Source of the DNA: Rhizobium aethiopicum
GTDB taxonomy: Bacteria > Pseudomonadota > Alphaproteobacteria > Rhizobiales > Rhizobiaceae
Length of the DNA stretch: 64,000 bases
NCBI RefSeq assembly: GCF_014197535.1
Contig: NZ_JACIFV010000001.1
Span: 434,001-498,000 of the forward strand
Direction of reading: 5' to 3'
Positions 51,958 through 61,247 of the stretch are shown here, in pieces. A model generated the notes under the pieces. The model was not told where the DNA came from and ran no database searches. It was given only the letters and a program-made list of their open reading frames with translations. A program made the position numbers and the translations under genes. Position 1 is the stretch's first letter. The number at the start of each line of letters is the position of its first letter.

Positions 51958-52845
51958 CTACTCCAAATTCTGGACCTGCTCGCGGAACTGGTCGATCACG
52001 ACTTTCAGCTCGATGCCGGCGGCGGTGACCGCCGAGGCATTCGACTTCGAGCAGATGGTATTCGATTCGCGGTTAAATTCCTGTGCAAGGAAGTCCAGCC
52101 GGCGCCCCGCAGGCCCGCCTTTCGCCAGGAGATCGCGCGCGGCGGCGATATGTGCCTTCAGGCGATCGATCTCCTCGCGCAGATCCGCTTTGGTCGCCAA
52201 TAAAGCGGCCTCGGCGTGCAGCCTGTCACGGTCGAGCGCGGCCATGCCGTCCATCAGCAAGGCAACCTGTGCCGCAAGCCGGGCGGCGATCTCCGGCTGA
52301 GATCGCGAGGGATCCAGCTCGATCGTCCGCGTCAGGCCCTCGATCGTCGCAACGTGATCGAGAAGGATGCGGGAAAGCGCCGCCCCTTCCTGTGCGCGCA
52401 TTGCCTTGAGATCGGCAAGCGCAGCGAGCAGGCCGGCGACAATATCGGCATCACGGGCGGCAAGCGCCTCCTCGCCATCCTCGCCTTCACGGAACTCCAC
52501 GATCCCGCGCACCAGAAGCAGCGTATCGAGCTTCAACGGCGCCGGATCGATCACGTCAACCAGTTGCTCGCGCATGGCGAGCACGGCAGCGAGCGCCTCT
52601 TTGTTCAGAACCGCCTCGAAACGGTTCTCATCGGCGGTGACAGATAGGGTTGCCTGCAGGTTGCCGCGGCTGAAGGTTTCGCCGGCAAGGCGGCGGACCT
52701 CCGCCTCCATGCGTTCGAGGCCGGGCGGCAGGCGCAGGCGCAGGTCGAAACCCTTGCCGTTGACCGAGCGCAGTTCCCATGCCCAGCGCCAGCGGCCGCT
52801 CGTTCCCTCGCGCCGCGCAAAACCGGTCATCGACTGCAAAGCCAT
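51958..52845 (-). CDS. yicC: YicC family endoribonuclease
   Basis: The 295-residue protein starts MALQSMTGFARREG, the invariant YicC opening, and ends KSNASAVTAAGIELKVVIDQFREQVQNLE, the DUF1732 C-terminus. Middle region LRSVNGKGFDLRLRLP is also conserved. YicC proteins are ribonucleases involved in RNA turnover. It is followed after three bases by gmk, a pairing common in alphaproteobacteria and firmicutes. The ATG at 52845 is preferred; a longer open frame upstream lies inside mltG and is out of phase with it. Confidence 0.92.
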   Translation of the reverse strand: MALQSMTGFARREGTSGRWRWAWELRSVNGKGFDLRLRLPPGLERMEAEVRRLAGETFSRGNLQATLSVTADENRFEAVLNKEALAAVLAMREQLVDVIDPAPLKLDTLLLVRGIVEFREGEDGEEALAARDADIVAGLLAALADLKAMRAQEGAALSRILLDHVATIEGLTRTIELDPSRSQPEIAARLAAQVALLMDGMAALDRDRLHAEAALLATKADLREEIDRLKAHIAAARDLLAKGGPAGRRLDFLAQEFNRESNTICSKSNASAVTAAGIELKVVIDQFREQVQNLE

Positions 52846-52864
52846 GGGAGCCTCCCGAAAACTG

Positions 52865-54082
52865 TCAGTTGATTTTCTTTTTCTTCGGCGGCACGACAGC
52901 CGCGCCATTGTCGCCCGGCTGCTCTTCCGGCTGGCCGTCGACGGCGATATTCGGGTCCGAACCCTTGTCGGCCTCGAGCTTGCGCCAGCGCTTGACGTTG
53001 GCATTGTGCTCGTCGAGCGTAGCGGCAAAGACGTGGCCGCCGGTGCCGTCGGCGACGAAATAGAGATCCTGGGATTTCCAAGGGTTGGCGACGGCTTCCA
53101 GCGCATCCTTGCCGGGATTGGCGATCGGCGTCGGCGGCAGGCCCTTGATGACATAGGTATTGTAAGGCGTGTCCCGTTTCAGATCCGACTGATAGATCGG
53201 CCGGTCCGCCGGTTTTCCCTCGCCACCGAACAGCCCATAGATGATCGTCGGATCGGACTGCAGGCGCATGCCCTTGCCAAGCCGGTTCAGGAACACGGAA
53301 GCGACATGGGCGCGTTCGTCGGGAATGCCGGTCTCCTTTTCGACGATCGAAGCGAGCGTCACGAATTCTTCTTTGGATCGCAGCGGCAGCGAGGCGTCGC
53401 GCTTATCCCAGATCTGATCGACCAGCTTCTGCTGTGCAGCCGCCATCTGTTCGATGATTTCCGAGCGCTTGGTGCCGCGCGAGAATTTGTAGGTGTCCGG
53501 ACGCAGGCTGCCTTCGGCCGGCAGTGCGGCCGGCAAGTCGCCTTCCAGCACAGGATCCTGCAGCATGCGGTCGAACATCTGGCGGACCGTCAGGCCCTCC
53601 GGAAAGGACACCGAATAGAGGATGGACTTGCCCGATTTCAGCAGCTCCATGATATCGCTCATCGAGGCTCTCGCCTTGATCTCATATTCGCCGGCCTTCA
53701 GGCTCTCGCCGGCGGAAAGATGCGTCGCCGTCAGATATCGGAAGATACGGGCATCGGAGATGATCGCGTTGCGCTCGAGGTTCGAGGCGATTTCGGCGAG
53801 ACCAGCGCCGTTGCGGACGATGAAATTGGTGTTGGTCTGCAGCGGGCCCGGGCTCTGATAGGTCGAGGTCGCGTAGTAGAAGCCGATGACGGCGAGGACG
53901 CAGACCAGCACCGTCATCGTCATGATGAAGTTCAGGAAAAGGACGATCTGGCTGCGAGCGTTCTTGGAGCGTTTCGGCGGCTCGGGAACACGTTCCGGAC
54001 GCAGGGCTTCGCTCGGCGACTTCGGGATGATCGGTCCCTTCTGCGCCTGGGTATCGTTGCTCTGGTTCGTCGTATCGCTCAC
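52865..54082 (-). CDS. mltG: Endolytic murein transglycosylase
   Basis: Inner-membrane lytic transglycosylase that cuts nascent peptidoglycan strands. The 405-residue protein has a cytoplasmic Pro/Lys-rich N-terminus, one transmembrane helix (IVLFLNFIMTMTVLVCVLAV) and a periplasmic YceG domain with the catalytic Glu in LASIVEKETGIPDERAHVAS and the DPTIIYGL and YNTYVIKGLPPTPIANPG blocks. A lysine-rich tail ends the protein. A GTG at 54082 is preferred because a GAGG lies seven bases upstream; a TTG two codons earlier (54088) overlaps that site. Confidence 0.93.
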   Translation of the reverse strand: MSDTTNQSNDTQAQKGPIIPKSPSEALRPERVPEPPKRSKNARSQIVLFLNFIMTMTVLVCVLAVIGFYYATSTYQSPGPLQTNTNFIVRNGAGLAEIASNLERNAIISDARIFRYLTATHLSAGESLKAGEYEIKARASMSDIMELLKSGKSILYSVSFPEGLTVRQMFDRMLQDPVLEGDLPAALPAEGSLRPDTYKFSRGTKRSEIIEQMAAAQQKLVDQIWDKRDASLPLRSKEEFVTLASIVEKETGIPDERAHVASVFLNRLGKGMRLQSDPTIIYGLFGGEGKPADRPIYQSDLKRDTPYNTYVIKGLPPTPIANPGKDALEAVANPWKSQDLYFVADGTGGHVFAATLDEHNANVKRWRKLEADKGSDPNIAVDGQPEEQPGDNGAAVVPPKKKKIN

Positions 54083-54213
54083 CGGCAATCCTCTATAACT
54101 CAGCCCTCATTCCGCTATTTCGCGAAGCAATGCGGCAAAAGCAGGTTCTGCCACCGTTCAACGAAGCCGCTGCCGGCCGTTGTGCTTTCACCCGGCCTGC
54201 TAAGGCGGACCCT

Positions 54214-55476
54214 TTACTGCGCGTAACGGCGCAGCACGAGCGATGCATTCGTGCCGCCGAATCCGAACGAGTTGGACAGGGCCACATTGATTTCTCGCTC
54301 ACGCGCCTTGTGCGGAACAAGATCGATCGCCGTCTCGCGTTCGGGATTGTCGAGATTGAGCGTCGGCGGCGCGATGTTGTCCCGAATGGCGAGCGTGGCG
54401 AAGATCGCCTCGATCGCGCCGGCTGCACCGAGAAGGTGTCCCGTCGCCGACTTGGTCGAAGACATGGAGATCTTCGACGCCGCGTTACCGACCAGGCGCT
54501 CGACCGCCCCGAGTTCGATCGTGTCGGCCATGGTCGAAGTACCGTGGGCGTTGATGTAATCGATGTCGGCCGGCGTCAGCCCGGCACGCTTCAGCGCCAT
54601 CGCCATGCAGCGGCCGGCACCCTCGCCGTTTTCGGAAGGCGCGGTAATGTGATAGGCGTCGCCCGACAGGCCGTAACCGACGACCTCGGCGTAGATCTTG
54701 GCGCCGCGGGCCTTGGCATGCTCCAGCTCTTCGAGCACCACGATGCCGGCGCCCTCGCCCATGACGAAGCCGTCGCGATCACGGTCATAGGGGCGCGAAG
54801 CCTTCTGCGGATCGTCATTGTGCTGGGTCGACAGCGCCTTGCAGGCGGCAAATCCTGCCAGCGAAATACGGCTGACGGGAGATTCCGTGCCGCCGGCGAC
54901 CATGACGTCGGCGTCACCAAGCGCGATCAGCCGCGCGGCATCGCCGATCGCATGCGCACCCGTCGAGCAGGCGGTGACGACCGAATGATTGGGTCCGCGC
55001 AGCTTGTGGCGGATCGAAACCTGGCCGGAAACGAGATTGATCAGGCGGCCGGGAATGAAGAAGGGGGAGATGCGGCGCGGGCCCTTATCGCGCAGGGTGT
55101 AACCCGCTTCGACGATGCCTTCGATGCCGCCGATGCCGGAGCCGATCAACACGCCGGTGGCAATCTGATCCTCATCGGTCTCGGGATGCCAGCCGGCATC
55201 GGTAAGCGCCATATCGGCGGCGGCCATGCCGAAGATGATGAAGGGATCGACCTTGCGCTGCTCCTTCGGCTCCATCCACTGATCGGCATTGAAGGTGCCG
55301 TCGGTACCGTCACCGATCGGAATACGGCAAGCGATCTTGGCGGGAAGGTCGTCGACTTCGAATTCGGTAACCAGACGAGCGCCGTTCTGGCCGGCAAGCA
55401 GCCGCGACCACGTCACCTCAGTTCCGCATCCCAAGGGTGATACCATGCCGGTACCGGTGATGACGACACGTCTCAT
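54214..55476 (-). CDS. fabF: 3-oxoacyl-ACP synthase II
   Basis: Condensing enzyme of fatty-acid elongation, 420 residues. The catalytic triad is visible: Cys in VTACSTGAHAIG, His in NAHGTSTMADT and His in KSATGHLLGAAGA. The C-terminal NSFGFGGTNASLVLRR is standard. It lies between acpP and mltG in the minus-strand operon. A terminator hairpin just upstream separates it partly from acpP, so acpP can be made in excess. Secure. Confidence 0.97.
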   Translation of the reverse strand: MRRVVITGTGMVSPLGCGTEVTWSRLLAGQNGARLVTEFEVDDLPAKIACRIPIGDGTDGTFNADQWMEPKEQRKVDPFIIFGMAAADMALTDAGWHPETDEDQIATGVLIGSGIGGIEGIVEAGYTLRDKGPRRISPFFIPGRLINLVSGQVSIRHKLRGPNHSVVTACSTGAHAIGDAARLIALGDADVMVAGGTESPVSRISLAGFAACKALSTQHNDDPQKASRPYDRDRDGFVMGEGAGIVVLEELEHAKARGAKIYAEVVGYGLSGDAYHITAPSENGEGAGRCMAMALKRAGLTPADIDYINAHGTSTMADTIELGAVERLVGNAASKISMSSTKSATGHLLGAAGAIEAIFATLAIRDNIAPPTLNLDNPERETAIDLVPHKAREREINVALSNSFGFGGTNASLVLRRYAQ

Positions 55477-55527
55477 CGCGTGCTTTCCCCCGTCTCTTAT
55501 GTTCTATGGAGAAATATGCCGAAAAGA

Positions 55528-55554
55528 AAAGGGCGGACTCCAGGCCCGCCCTTT
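55528..55554 (-). terminator. Terminator downstream of acpP
   Basis: A perfect 9-bp stem (55528-55536 with 55546-55554) is followed on the minus strand by TTTTCTTTTC. It lies between acpP and fabF, both transcribed leftward, and would let acpP be expressed at a much higher level than fabF. Confidence 0.85.
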
Positions 55555-55569
55555 CTCAAATATACAGGA

Positions 55570-55806
55570 TCAGGCCTGGGCCTTCTCAATAAACTTCACT
55601 GCATCACCGACCGTCAGGATCGAGTCGGCAGCGTCGTCAGGAATTTCGACGCCGAATTCTTCTTCGAATGCCATGACAAGTTCGACCGTGTCGAGCGAGT
55701 CAGCGCCCAGATCGTCGATAAAGCTGGCGCTCTCGACGACCTTGTCGGCATCGACGCCAAGATGATCAATAACAATTTTCTTTACGCGTTCTGCGATATC
55801 GCTCAT
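55570..55806 (-). CDS. acpP: Acyl carrier protein
   Basis: Carrier of growing acyl chains in fatty-acid synthesis. The 78-residue acidic protein has the phosphopantetheine site Ser37 in [10 protein letters not shown]. It is flanked by its own 287-bp upstream region and a terminator, so it is probably an independently transcribed, highly expressed gene inside the fab cluster. Confidence 0.98.
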   Translation of the reverse strand: MSDIAERVKKIVIDHLGVDADKVVESASFIDDLGADSLDTVELVMAFEEEFGVEIPDDAADSILTVGDAVKFIEKAQA

Positions 55807-55969
55807 GTCGGTTTCCTCGACCTTATGTCCTGATCGGAATGCCGTTGCGGCACCCCTACCCTGTTTCAGCCTGCGATGTTTTCAGACATCCTCGGCAAAC
55901 TCGTTTACCCGGCTTCAGAGATGTCCCAGGCTTGCGAAAAGCCCGCCGGTTCGTCTGCTTTCTCGGGAC

Positions 55970-55983
55970 GACTGTTGACAGTC
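55970..55983. promoter_or_regulatory. Small inverted repeat upstream of acpP
   Basis: GACTGT and ACAGTC flank a 2-nt centre in the acpP upstream region, about 165 bp before the start codon. It could be a regulator site of the acpP promoter; no protein is suggested by the sequence. Confidence 0.35.
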
Positions 55984-56093
55984 ATTGGCCCGCTTAACAT
56001 GGTTTAAGTCTGCCGCAAAGCCAGAAAATCAACGCTTCGTGATTGCTCAACATGCTATTGCGGGAAATATCCCCATGCCAACAGTTTGTCGTT

Positions 56094-56831
56094 TCAGATC
56101 ATCGCCATGCCGCCGTTTACGTGCAGCGTCTGGCCGGTCATGTAGGCGGCTTCAGAGGATGCAAGGTAAGCAACAGCCGAAGCGACCTCGCCGCCCGTGC
56201 CCATGCGCCTCATCGGGATAGCCCCCATGATCGCTTCCTTCTGCTTGTCGTTCAGCTTGCCGGTCATGGCGCTTTCGATGAAGCCGGGCGCGACGCAGTT
56301 GACCGTCACGTTACGGGTGGCGATTTCCTGCGCCAAGGACTTGGTGAAGCCGATCATGCCGGCCTTGGAGGCGCAGTAATTGGCCTGGCCCGGATTGCCG
56401 GTGACGCCGACGACGGAGGTGATGTTGATGATACGGCCATAGCGGCGGCGCATCATCGGATGCGTCAACTCGCGCGTCAGGCGGAAGGTCGCCGTCAGAT
56501 TGACCTCGAGGACCGCATCCCAATCCTCGTCGCTCATGCGCACGAACAAGCCGTCCTTGGTGATGCCGGCATTGTTGACGAGGATATCGACACCTTCGAG
56601 ATCGGCCTCCGCCTTCTGGCCGAGCGCCTTCACCTCGTCGCGGTCCGACAGGTTGGCCGGGAAGATCTTGACGCGCTCGCCGAGCTCGGCCGCCAGCGCT
56701 TCCAGCTTCTCGACGCGGGTGCCGTGCAGACCGACGATGGCGCCCTGCTTATGAAGAAGGCGGGCGATTTCCTCGCCGATACCGCCCGATGCGCCGGTGA
56801 CGAGAGCCTTGCGGCCGGAAAGATCGAACAT
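56094..56831 (-). CDS. fabG: 3-oxoacyl-ACP reductase
   Basis: NADPH-dependent reductase of fatty-acid elongation, 245 residues. Motifs are TGASGGIGEEIA, NNAG (LVNNAGITKDGLFVRM), the catalytic Tyr-x3-Lys in YCASKAGM and APGFIESAMT, with the C-terminal TGQTLHVNGGMAMI. The start at MFDLSGRKALVTG is used; an upstream GTG/ATG adds non-conserved residues. It follows fabD by 30 bp. Secure. Confidence 0.96.
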   Translation of the reverse strand: MFDLSGRKALVTGASGGIGEEIARLLHKQGAIVGLHGTRVEKLEALAAELGERVKIFPANLSDRDEVKALGQKAEADLEGVDILVNNAGITKDGLFVRMSDEDWDAVLEVNLTATFRLTRELTHPMMRRRYGRIINITSVVGVTGNPGQANYCASKAGMIGFTKSLAQEIATRNVTVNCVAPGFIESAMTGKLNDKQKEAIMGAIPMRRMGTGGEVASAVAYLASSEAAYMTGQTLHVNGGMAMI

Positions 56832-56861
56832 GGAAAGGTTCCTTATATCTGGAGATATCAA

Positions 56862-57806
56862 TCAGGCCATGAGGGCGGCGACGGCCGCTTCGATATCCGC
56901 CGGTCCGCTGACGGAGATGCCATTAACTGTTTTGTCGATGCGGCGGGCAAGACCGGTCAGCACTTTGCCGGAACCGAGCTCGTAAAGCGTCGTTACGCCA
57001 TTTGCGGCAAACCATTCCACCGTCTCGCGCCAGCGGACCTGACCGGTCACCTGCTCGACCAGGAGGCTGGCGATCTCGTCGGCGCCGGTCACCGGGGCGG
57101 CGCGGACATTGGCGATCAGAGGCACGACGGGATCGGACTTGGCGACCGTTGCCAGCGCCGCGTGCATGGCCTCGGCCGCAGGCGCCATCAGCTTGGAATG
57201 GAAGGGAGCGGAGACCGGCAGCAGAATGGCGCGCTTGGCGCCCTTGTCGGTCGCAAGGCCGGCGGCCTTTTCGACGGCTGGCTTCTCGCCTGAGATGACG
57301 ATCTGGCCGCCGCCATTGTCGTTGGCGATCTGGCAGGCGCCGATGGCGGCCGCCTCCTCGCAGACGGCAACGACATCGGCCTGTTCGAGGCCGATGATCG
57401 CGGCCATGGCGCCGACGCCGACGGGAACGGCCGCCTGCATGGCATTGCCGCGAATACGCAGCAGCCGCGCCGTATCGGCGAGCGAAAAAGTGCCGGCGGC
57501 GCAGAGCGCCGAATATTCGCCGAGCGAGTGGCCGGCGACGTAGGCGACCTTCGACTGCAGATCCAGCCCCTCGGCCTGCAGAACACGGATGACGGCGATC
57601 GATACCGCCATCAGCGCCGGCTGGGCGTTCGCCGTCAGGGTCAACGTGTCCTCGGGACCATTGAACATGACGTCGGAAAGCTTTTCACCAAGCGCCTCGT
57701 CAACCTCTTCGAAAACGGCACGGGCTTCGGCGAAATTCTCGGCGAGATCCTTGCCCATGCCGACGGCCTGGCTGCCTTGGCCGGGAAAAGTGAAAGCGAT
57801 GGTCAT
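56862..57806 (-). CDS. fabD: Malonyl-CoA--ACP transacylase
   Basis: Loads malonyl groups on ACP. The 314-residue protein starts MTIAFTFPGQGSQAVGMGKD, with the catalytic Ser in GHSLGEYSAL and His in SAPFHSKLMAPA. An in-frame ATG two codons upstream (57812) is possible, but the AGGG ribosome site is better spaced for 57806. It is the first gene of the fab cluster; the upstream 200 bp separates it from the divergent aldo/keto reductase gene. Confidence 0.96.
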   Translation of the reverse strand: MTIAFTFPGQGSQAVGMGKDLAENFAEARAVFEEVDEALGEKLSDVMFNGPEDTLTLTANAQPALMAVSIAVIRVLQAEGLDLQSKVAYVAGHSLGEYSALCAAGTFSLADTARLLRIRGNAMQAAVPVGVGAMAAIIGLEQADVVAVCEEAAAIGACQIANDNGGGQIVISGEKPAVEKAAGLATDKGAKRAILLPVSAPFHSKLMAPAAEAMHAALATVAKSDPVVPLIANVRAAPVTGADEIASLLVEQVTGQVRWRETVEWFAANGVTTLYELGSGKVLTGLARRIDKTVNGISVSGPADIEAAVAALMA

Positions 57807-58007
57807 GTTCATGTCCCTGACTGTGCCCCTCAAGGCTGTTTTGCCTCCAATTGACATTCTTTCCGGCAGAGTCAAGTGGCGCTCCATTCTCCGCAAAGCC
57901 TTTCGCGCCCGCGCAAAAGCCCGGATTTTGCTCTTGCGCTCCGTCAAATCCAGCCTAGATTTGCCCAGACCCTTCCTAGGCTCCCCTCTCTCTCCCAAGG
58001 TTTTTCC

Positions 58008-59051
58008 ATGAAGTACAATTCCCTAGGCCGAACCGACATTTCCGTTTCAGAAATCTGCCTCGGCACCATGACCTGGGGCTCGCAGAACAGCGAAGCCGAC
58101 GCTCATGCGCAGATGGACTACGCCGTCGAGAAGGGCGTCAATTTCTTCGATACCGCCGAACTCTACCCGACCACGCCGGTTTCGCCCGAAACACAGGGCT
58201 GGACCGAAGACTATATCGGCAGTTGGTTCAGCAAATCGGGCAAGCGTCGAGATATCGTGCTTGCGACCAAGGTCGCCGGCCGCGGCCGGGATTATCTGCG
58301 CGGCGGCGAAGGCGCGGATGCAAAGAACATCCGCCTGGCGCTCGAGGCCAGCCTGAAACGGCTGAGGACCGATTATGTGGACCTCTACCAGGTGCATTGG
58401 CCGAACCGCGGCCACTTCCACTTCCGTCAGAACTGGAGCTACAACCCCTTCACCCAGGATCGCGACAAGGCCGTCGCCAATATGCTCGAGATCCTGGAAA
58501 CACTGGGCGCGCTGGTGAACGAAGGCAAGATCCGCGCGATCGGCCTTTCCAACGAAACCACCTGGGGCATCCAGAAATATCTGACGCTGTCAGAACAGAA
58601 GGGCCTGCCGCGCGTCGCCAGCGTCCAGAACGAGTACAATCTGCTCTACCGCCAATTCGACCTCGATCTCGCCGAACTCTCGCATCACGAGGATGTCGGG
58701 CTGCTTGCCTATTCGCCGCTCGCCGGCGGCATATTGACCGGCAAATATGTCGATGGTCTGAGGCCGAAGGGTTCGCGCGCGTCGATCAATCCCGATATCG
58801 GCGGCCGGTTGCAGCCGCTGCAGGAGCCGGCGACCAAGGCCTATCTGGCGCTCGCAGCCCGGTACGGCCTCAACCCGGCCGTCATGGCGCTCGCCTTCTG
58901 CCGATCGAGGCCCTTCATGACGTCGGTCATCATCGGCGCGACGTCGATGGAGCAGCTGAAACTCGATATCGGCGCGGCCGACCTGACACTTTCGGATGAT
59001 ATCCTGGCGGAGATCGCCAAGGTGCACCGGCAGTATCCGCTGACGCTCTGA
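58008..59051 (+). CDS. Aldo/keto reductase (Tas-like)
   Basis: NADPH-dependent TIM-barrel reductase of 347 residues. The catalytic tetrad is visible: Asp and Tyr in FFDTAELYP, Lys in VLATKVAG and His in LYQVHWPNR. The cofactor end has YSPLAGGILTGKYVDG and IIGATSMEQLKLDI. The long loop with RGHFHFRQNWSYNPFTQD resembles E. coli Tas. Substrate unknown. The start ATG follows a pyrimidine-rich stretch with CCAAGG and no strong ribosome site. Confidence 0.9.
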   Translation: MKYNSLGRTDISVSEICLGTMTWGSQNSEADAHAQMDYAVEKGVNFFDTAELYPTTPVSPETQGWTEDYIGSWFSKSGKRRDIVLATKVAGRGRDYLRGGEGADAKNIRLALEASLKRLRTDYVDLYQVHWPNRGHFHFRQNWSYNPFTQDRDKAVANMLEILETLGALVNEGKIRAIGLSNETTWGIQKYLTLSEQKGLPRVASVQNEYNLLYRQFDLDLAELSHHEDVGLLAYSPLAGGILTGKYVDGLRPKGSRASINPDIGGRLQPLQEPATKAYLALAARYGLNPAVMALAFCRSRPFMTSVIIGATSMEQLKLDIGAADLTLSDDILAEIAKVHRQYPLTL

Positions 59052-59067
59052 TCTATCCTCGCATTGC

Positions 59068-59095
59068 CCCGACGCTGCGGGTCGGCAGCGTCGGG
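59068..59095 (+). terminator. Hairpin terminator of the aldo/keto reductase
   Basis: A perfect 11-bp stem, CCCGACGCTGC with its complement, closes a 6-nt loop 16 bp after the stop codon. There is only a short T stretch afterwards, so it is terminator-like rather than certain. Confidence 0.65.
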
Positions 59096-59113
59096 TTCGA
59101 ATCTCCGATTGCG

Positions 59114-59142
59114 CTTGCGTTTCGCGCAAAAATCCGTATAAG
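59114..59142 (+). promoter_or_regulatory. Predicted sigma70 promoter of the rpsF operon
   Basis: CTTGCG (59114-59119) and TATAAG (59137-59142) are separated by exactly 17 bp, close to the rhizobial housekeeping consensus. Transcription would begin near 59149, leaving a leader of roughly 210 nt before rpsF. Confidence 0.7.
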
Positions 59143-59362
59143 CCGCGCTGTTCGTTAACCCGGTCTTCTGGCTGGTGGCTGAACGGAGGGCCGGTTTCCT
59201 CTCGGAAATCGTTCGGAACGGAAGCGTTCCAGCCTCCCGTGTCTCCGCTCTCGACCGTCTCGGAAACGCTTTTCTTGCCTGGGTCCGCCCAATCAGGAGC
59301 AGTCGTTGAGGCTTAGCCGCCGAATATCGGGTTGAACCAAACGCAAGAAAGGCAAAGCTGTC

Positions 59363-59821
59363 ATGGCTCTTTATGAACATGTATTCCTTGCCCGGCAGGA
59401 TATTTCCGCTCAGCAGGTCGATGCCCTCGTAGAACAGTACAAGGGTGTGATCGAAGCTAACGGCGGCAAGGTCGGGCGCATCGAAAACTGGGGCCTCAAG
59501 TCCCTCACCTATCGCATCAAGAAGAACCGCAAGGCGCATTATGCCCTGATGGACATCGATGCCCCGGCCGCCGCGATCCAGGAAATGGAACGCCAGATGC
59601 GCATCAGCGAAGACGTTCTTCGCTACATGACCATCGCCGTCGAAAAGCACGAAGAAGGCCCGTCTGCCATGCTGCAGAAGCGCGACCGCGACGACCGCGG
59701 CCCGCGTGAAGGTGGCGATCGTGGCCCGCGTCGCGAATTCGGCGACCGTCCGCCGCGCCGTGACGGCGATTTCCAGCGTGGCCCGCGTCCGGACCGCGCT
59801 CCCCGCGAAGACCGTGCATAA
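59363..59821 (+). CDS. rpsF: 30S ribosomal protein S6 (bS6), with long Arg-rich tail
   Basis: Binds the central domain of 16S rRNA together with S18. The 152-residue protein starts [20 protein letters not shown] and has the [20 protein letters not shown] core. The last 45 residues form a low-complexity tail rich in Arg, Gly, Asp and Pro ([17 protein letters not shown] and following), an extension seen in many alphaproteobacteria. It heads the operon with rpsR 12 bp downstream. Confidence 0.97.
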   Translation: MALYEHVFLARQDISAQQVDALVEQYKGVIEANGGKVGRIENWGLKSLTYRIKKNRKAHYALMDIDAPAAAIQEMERQMRISEDVLRYMTIAVEKHEEGPSAMLQKRDRDDRGPREGGDRGPRREFGDRPPRRDGDFQRGPRPDRAPREDRA

Positions 59822-59833
59822 GGAGATATAAGA

Positions 59834-60082
59834 ATGTCTGAAGCTTCCTCCGCACCGGTCCGTCGTCCGTTCCATCGCCGCCGCAAGACCTGCCCGTTCT
59901 CCGGCGCAAACGCACCGCGGATCGACTACAAGGACGTACGCCTGCTGCAGCGCTACATTTCCGAGCGCGGCAAGATCGTTCCGTCCCGCATCACAGCCGT
60001 TTCCCAGAAGAAGCAGCGCGAACTCGCCCAGGCGATCAAGCGCGCCCGTTTCCTCGGCCTGCTGCCCTACGTCGTCGCTTAA
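59834..60082 (+). CDS. rpsR: 30S ribosomal protein S18 (bS18)
   Basis: The 82-residue partner of S6. Conserved core RRKTCPFSG, then [19 protein letters not shown] and [23 protein letters not shown] are standard. Good ribosome site (AAGGAGA) between rpsF and rpsR. A TTCG-tetraloop hairpin follows 23 bp after the stop. Confidence 0.98.
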   Translation: MSEASSAPVRRPFHRRRKTCPFSGANAPRIDYKDVRLLQRYISERGKIVPSRITAVSQKKQRELAQAIKRARFLGLLPYVVA

Positions 60083-60105
60083 TCGGCCGATGTGACCAGA
60101 TTTAG

Positions 60106-60127
60106 GGGAAGGCATTCGTGCCTTCCC
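60106..60127 (+). terminator. TTCG-tetraloop hairpin after rpsR
   Basis: GGGAAGGCA and TGCCTTCCC form a perfect 9-bp stem with a TTCG loop, followed by TTCTCCCTTT. It may attenuate transcription into the DUF2232 gene and rplI, giving more S6/S18 than downstream products. Confidence 0.65.
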
Positions 60128-60238
60128 TTCTCCCTTTCGCGATGGGCGCGGATCGGAATTCTCAAAACCCATGTTGAGACGTTTCTGAATTCGATTCAGC
60201 AACAGCCTCTAACTGCTTGATGAAGCAGGACAGCGACC

Positions 60239-61225
60239 TTGAAACGACCGGATCTTAAAACGCTGCTGATCGGCGCACTCGCCGGATTGACCGCCGCCCT
60301 GCTGGTGCTGGGCGCGAGCATGCAGCCGTCGTTTTTCAGCGCGCTCCTCTACACGGCCTCGGCACTGCCGATCCTGATCGTCGGACTTGGCTGGGGCAAT
60401 GCCGCCGCGATTTCGGCCGTCGTCACGGGAGCGGCGCTTGGTGCGGTCCTCATCTCCCCGTCTTTCGCGCTTATCATGACGCTGGTGACGCTGCTGCCGG
60501 CCGGCTGGCTCAGCCATCTTGCCAATCTCGCGCGTCCCGCCTCCGAACTCGGCGGTCCCGACCATCTGCTTGCCTGGTATCCGCTCTCCGATATCCTGCT
60601 GCATCTCTGCGGGCTGGTGACGCTTGCCGTCATCGTCATCGGCGTGATGATCGGCTATGGACCTGATATCACCGACCCGATCGTCGATCTGCTGATCACC
60701 TCGGTCAAGCAGCAGCAGCCGGAATTCATGCCCGATCCGGCGGCAACCGCGCAGACCAAATCGCTGATCCTGCTGATGCTACCGGCCGTGCAGGGCGGCA
60801 TGTGGGTCAGCATGCTGTTTGCCGCTTATTATTTCGCCGTGCGCATCGTCGCCGCATCCGGCCGGGGCCTTCGGCCGCGCGAGGATATTCCTTCGTCGCT
60901 GCGGATGAACCGCAATTCGATCTTTATCTTCCTGGCCGGGCTTGCTGCCTGCTTCTTCGGCGGCGTTCCGGCACTCGTCGGCGCCACCGTTATCGGCACC
61001 TTCGGCGCCGGTTTCATGCTCTCCGGCTTCGCCTCGCTGCATTTCCGCACTCGCGGCAAGGACTGGCGCATACCGGCCCTCATCCTTGGCTACCTGGCTT
61101 CGCTGCTCATGCTGCTGCCAGCGCTCCTCATCCTCGTCCTGGGTCTCAGCGATACGCGCAAGGCGATCGCGCTCACCCCGGCGAAAGATGCCGATACCTC
61201 CAAACAATCCGACACGAAAATCTGA
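60239..61225 (+). CDS. DUF2232 membrane protein of unknown function
   Basis: Integral membrane protein of 328 residues with about eight hydrophobic segments (for example [20 protein letters not shown] and [20 protein letters not shown]). It belongs to the DUF2232 group that occurs between rpsR and rplI in many alphaproteobacteria, but no biochemical role is known to me. The start is TTG with an AGGA ribosome site; the ORF has no ATG before the first helix. The conserved position inside a ribosomal protein operon suggests expression linked to growth rate. Confidence 0.8.
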   Translation: MKRPDLKTLLIGALAGLTAALLVLGASMQPSFFSALLYTASALPILIVGLGWGNAAAISAVVTGAALGAVLISPSFALIMTLVTLLPAGWLSHLANLARPASELGGPDHLLAWYPLSDILLHLCGLVTLAVIVIGVMIGYGPDITDPIVDLLITSVKQQQPEFMPDPAATAQTKSLILLMLPAVQGGMWVSMLFAAYYFAVRIVAASGRGLRPREDIPSSLRMNRNSIFIFLAGLAACFFGGVPALVGATVIGTFGAGFMLSGFASLHFRTRGKDWRIPALILGYLASLLMLLPALLILVLGLSDTRKAIALTPAKDADTSKQSDTKI

Positions 61226-61247
61226 GACACCAGAAAGGAACAAGAAA

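Larger units (their letters stand above)
59052..59362. other. 311-bp region between the aldo/keto reductase and rpsF: terminator, promoter and long leader
   Basis: The stretch contains a hairpin just past the reductase stop, a sigma70 promoter at 59114-59142 and a leader of about 210 nt before rpsF. No coding frame was found. The leader has several GC-rich inverted segments (for example around 59190-59240) that may form an autoregulatory structure for the S6-S18 complex, as known for rpsF leaders in other bacteria. I could not verify the specific binding motif. Confidence 0.6.
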
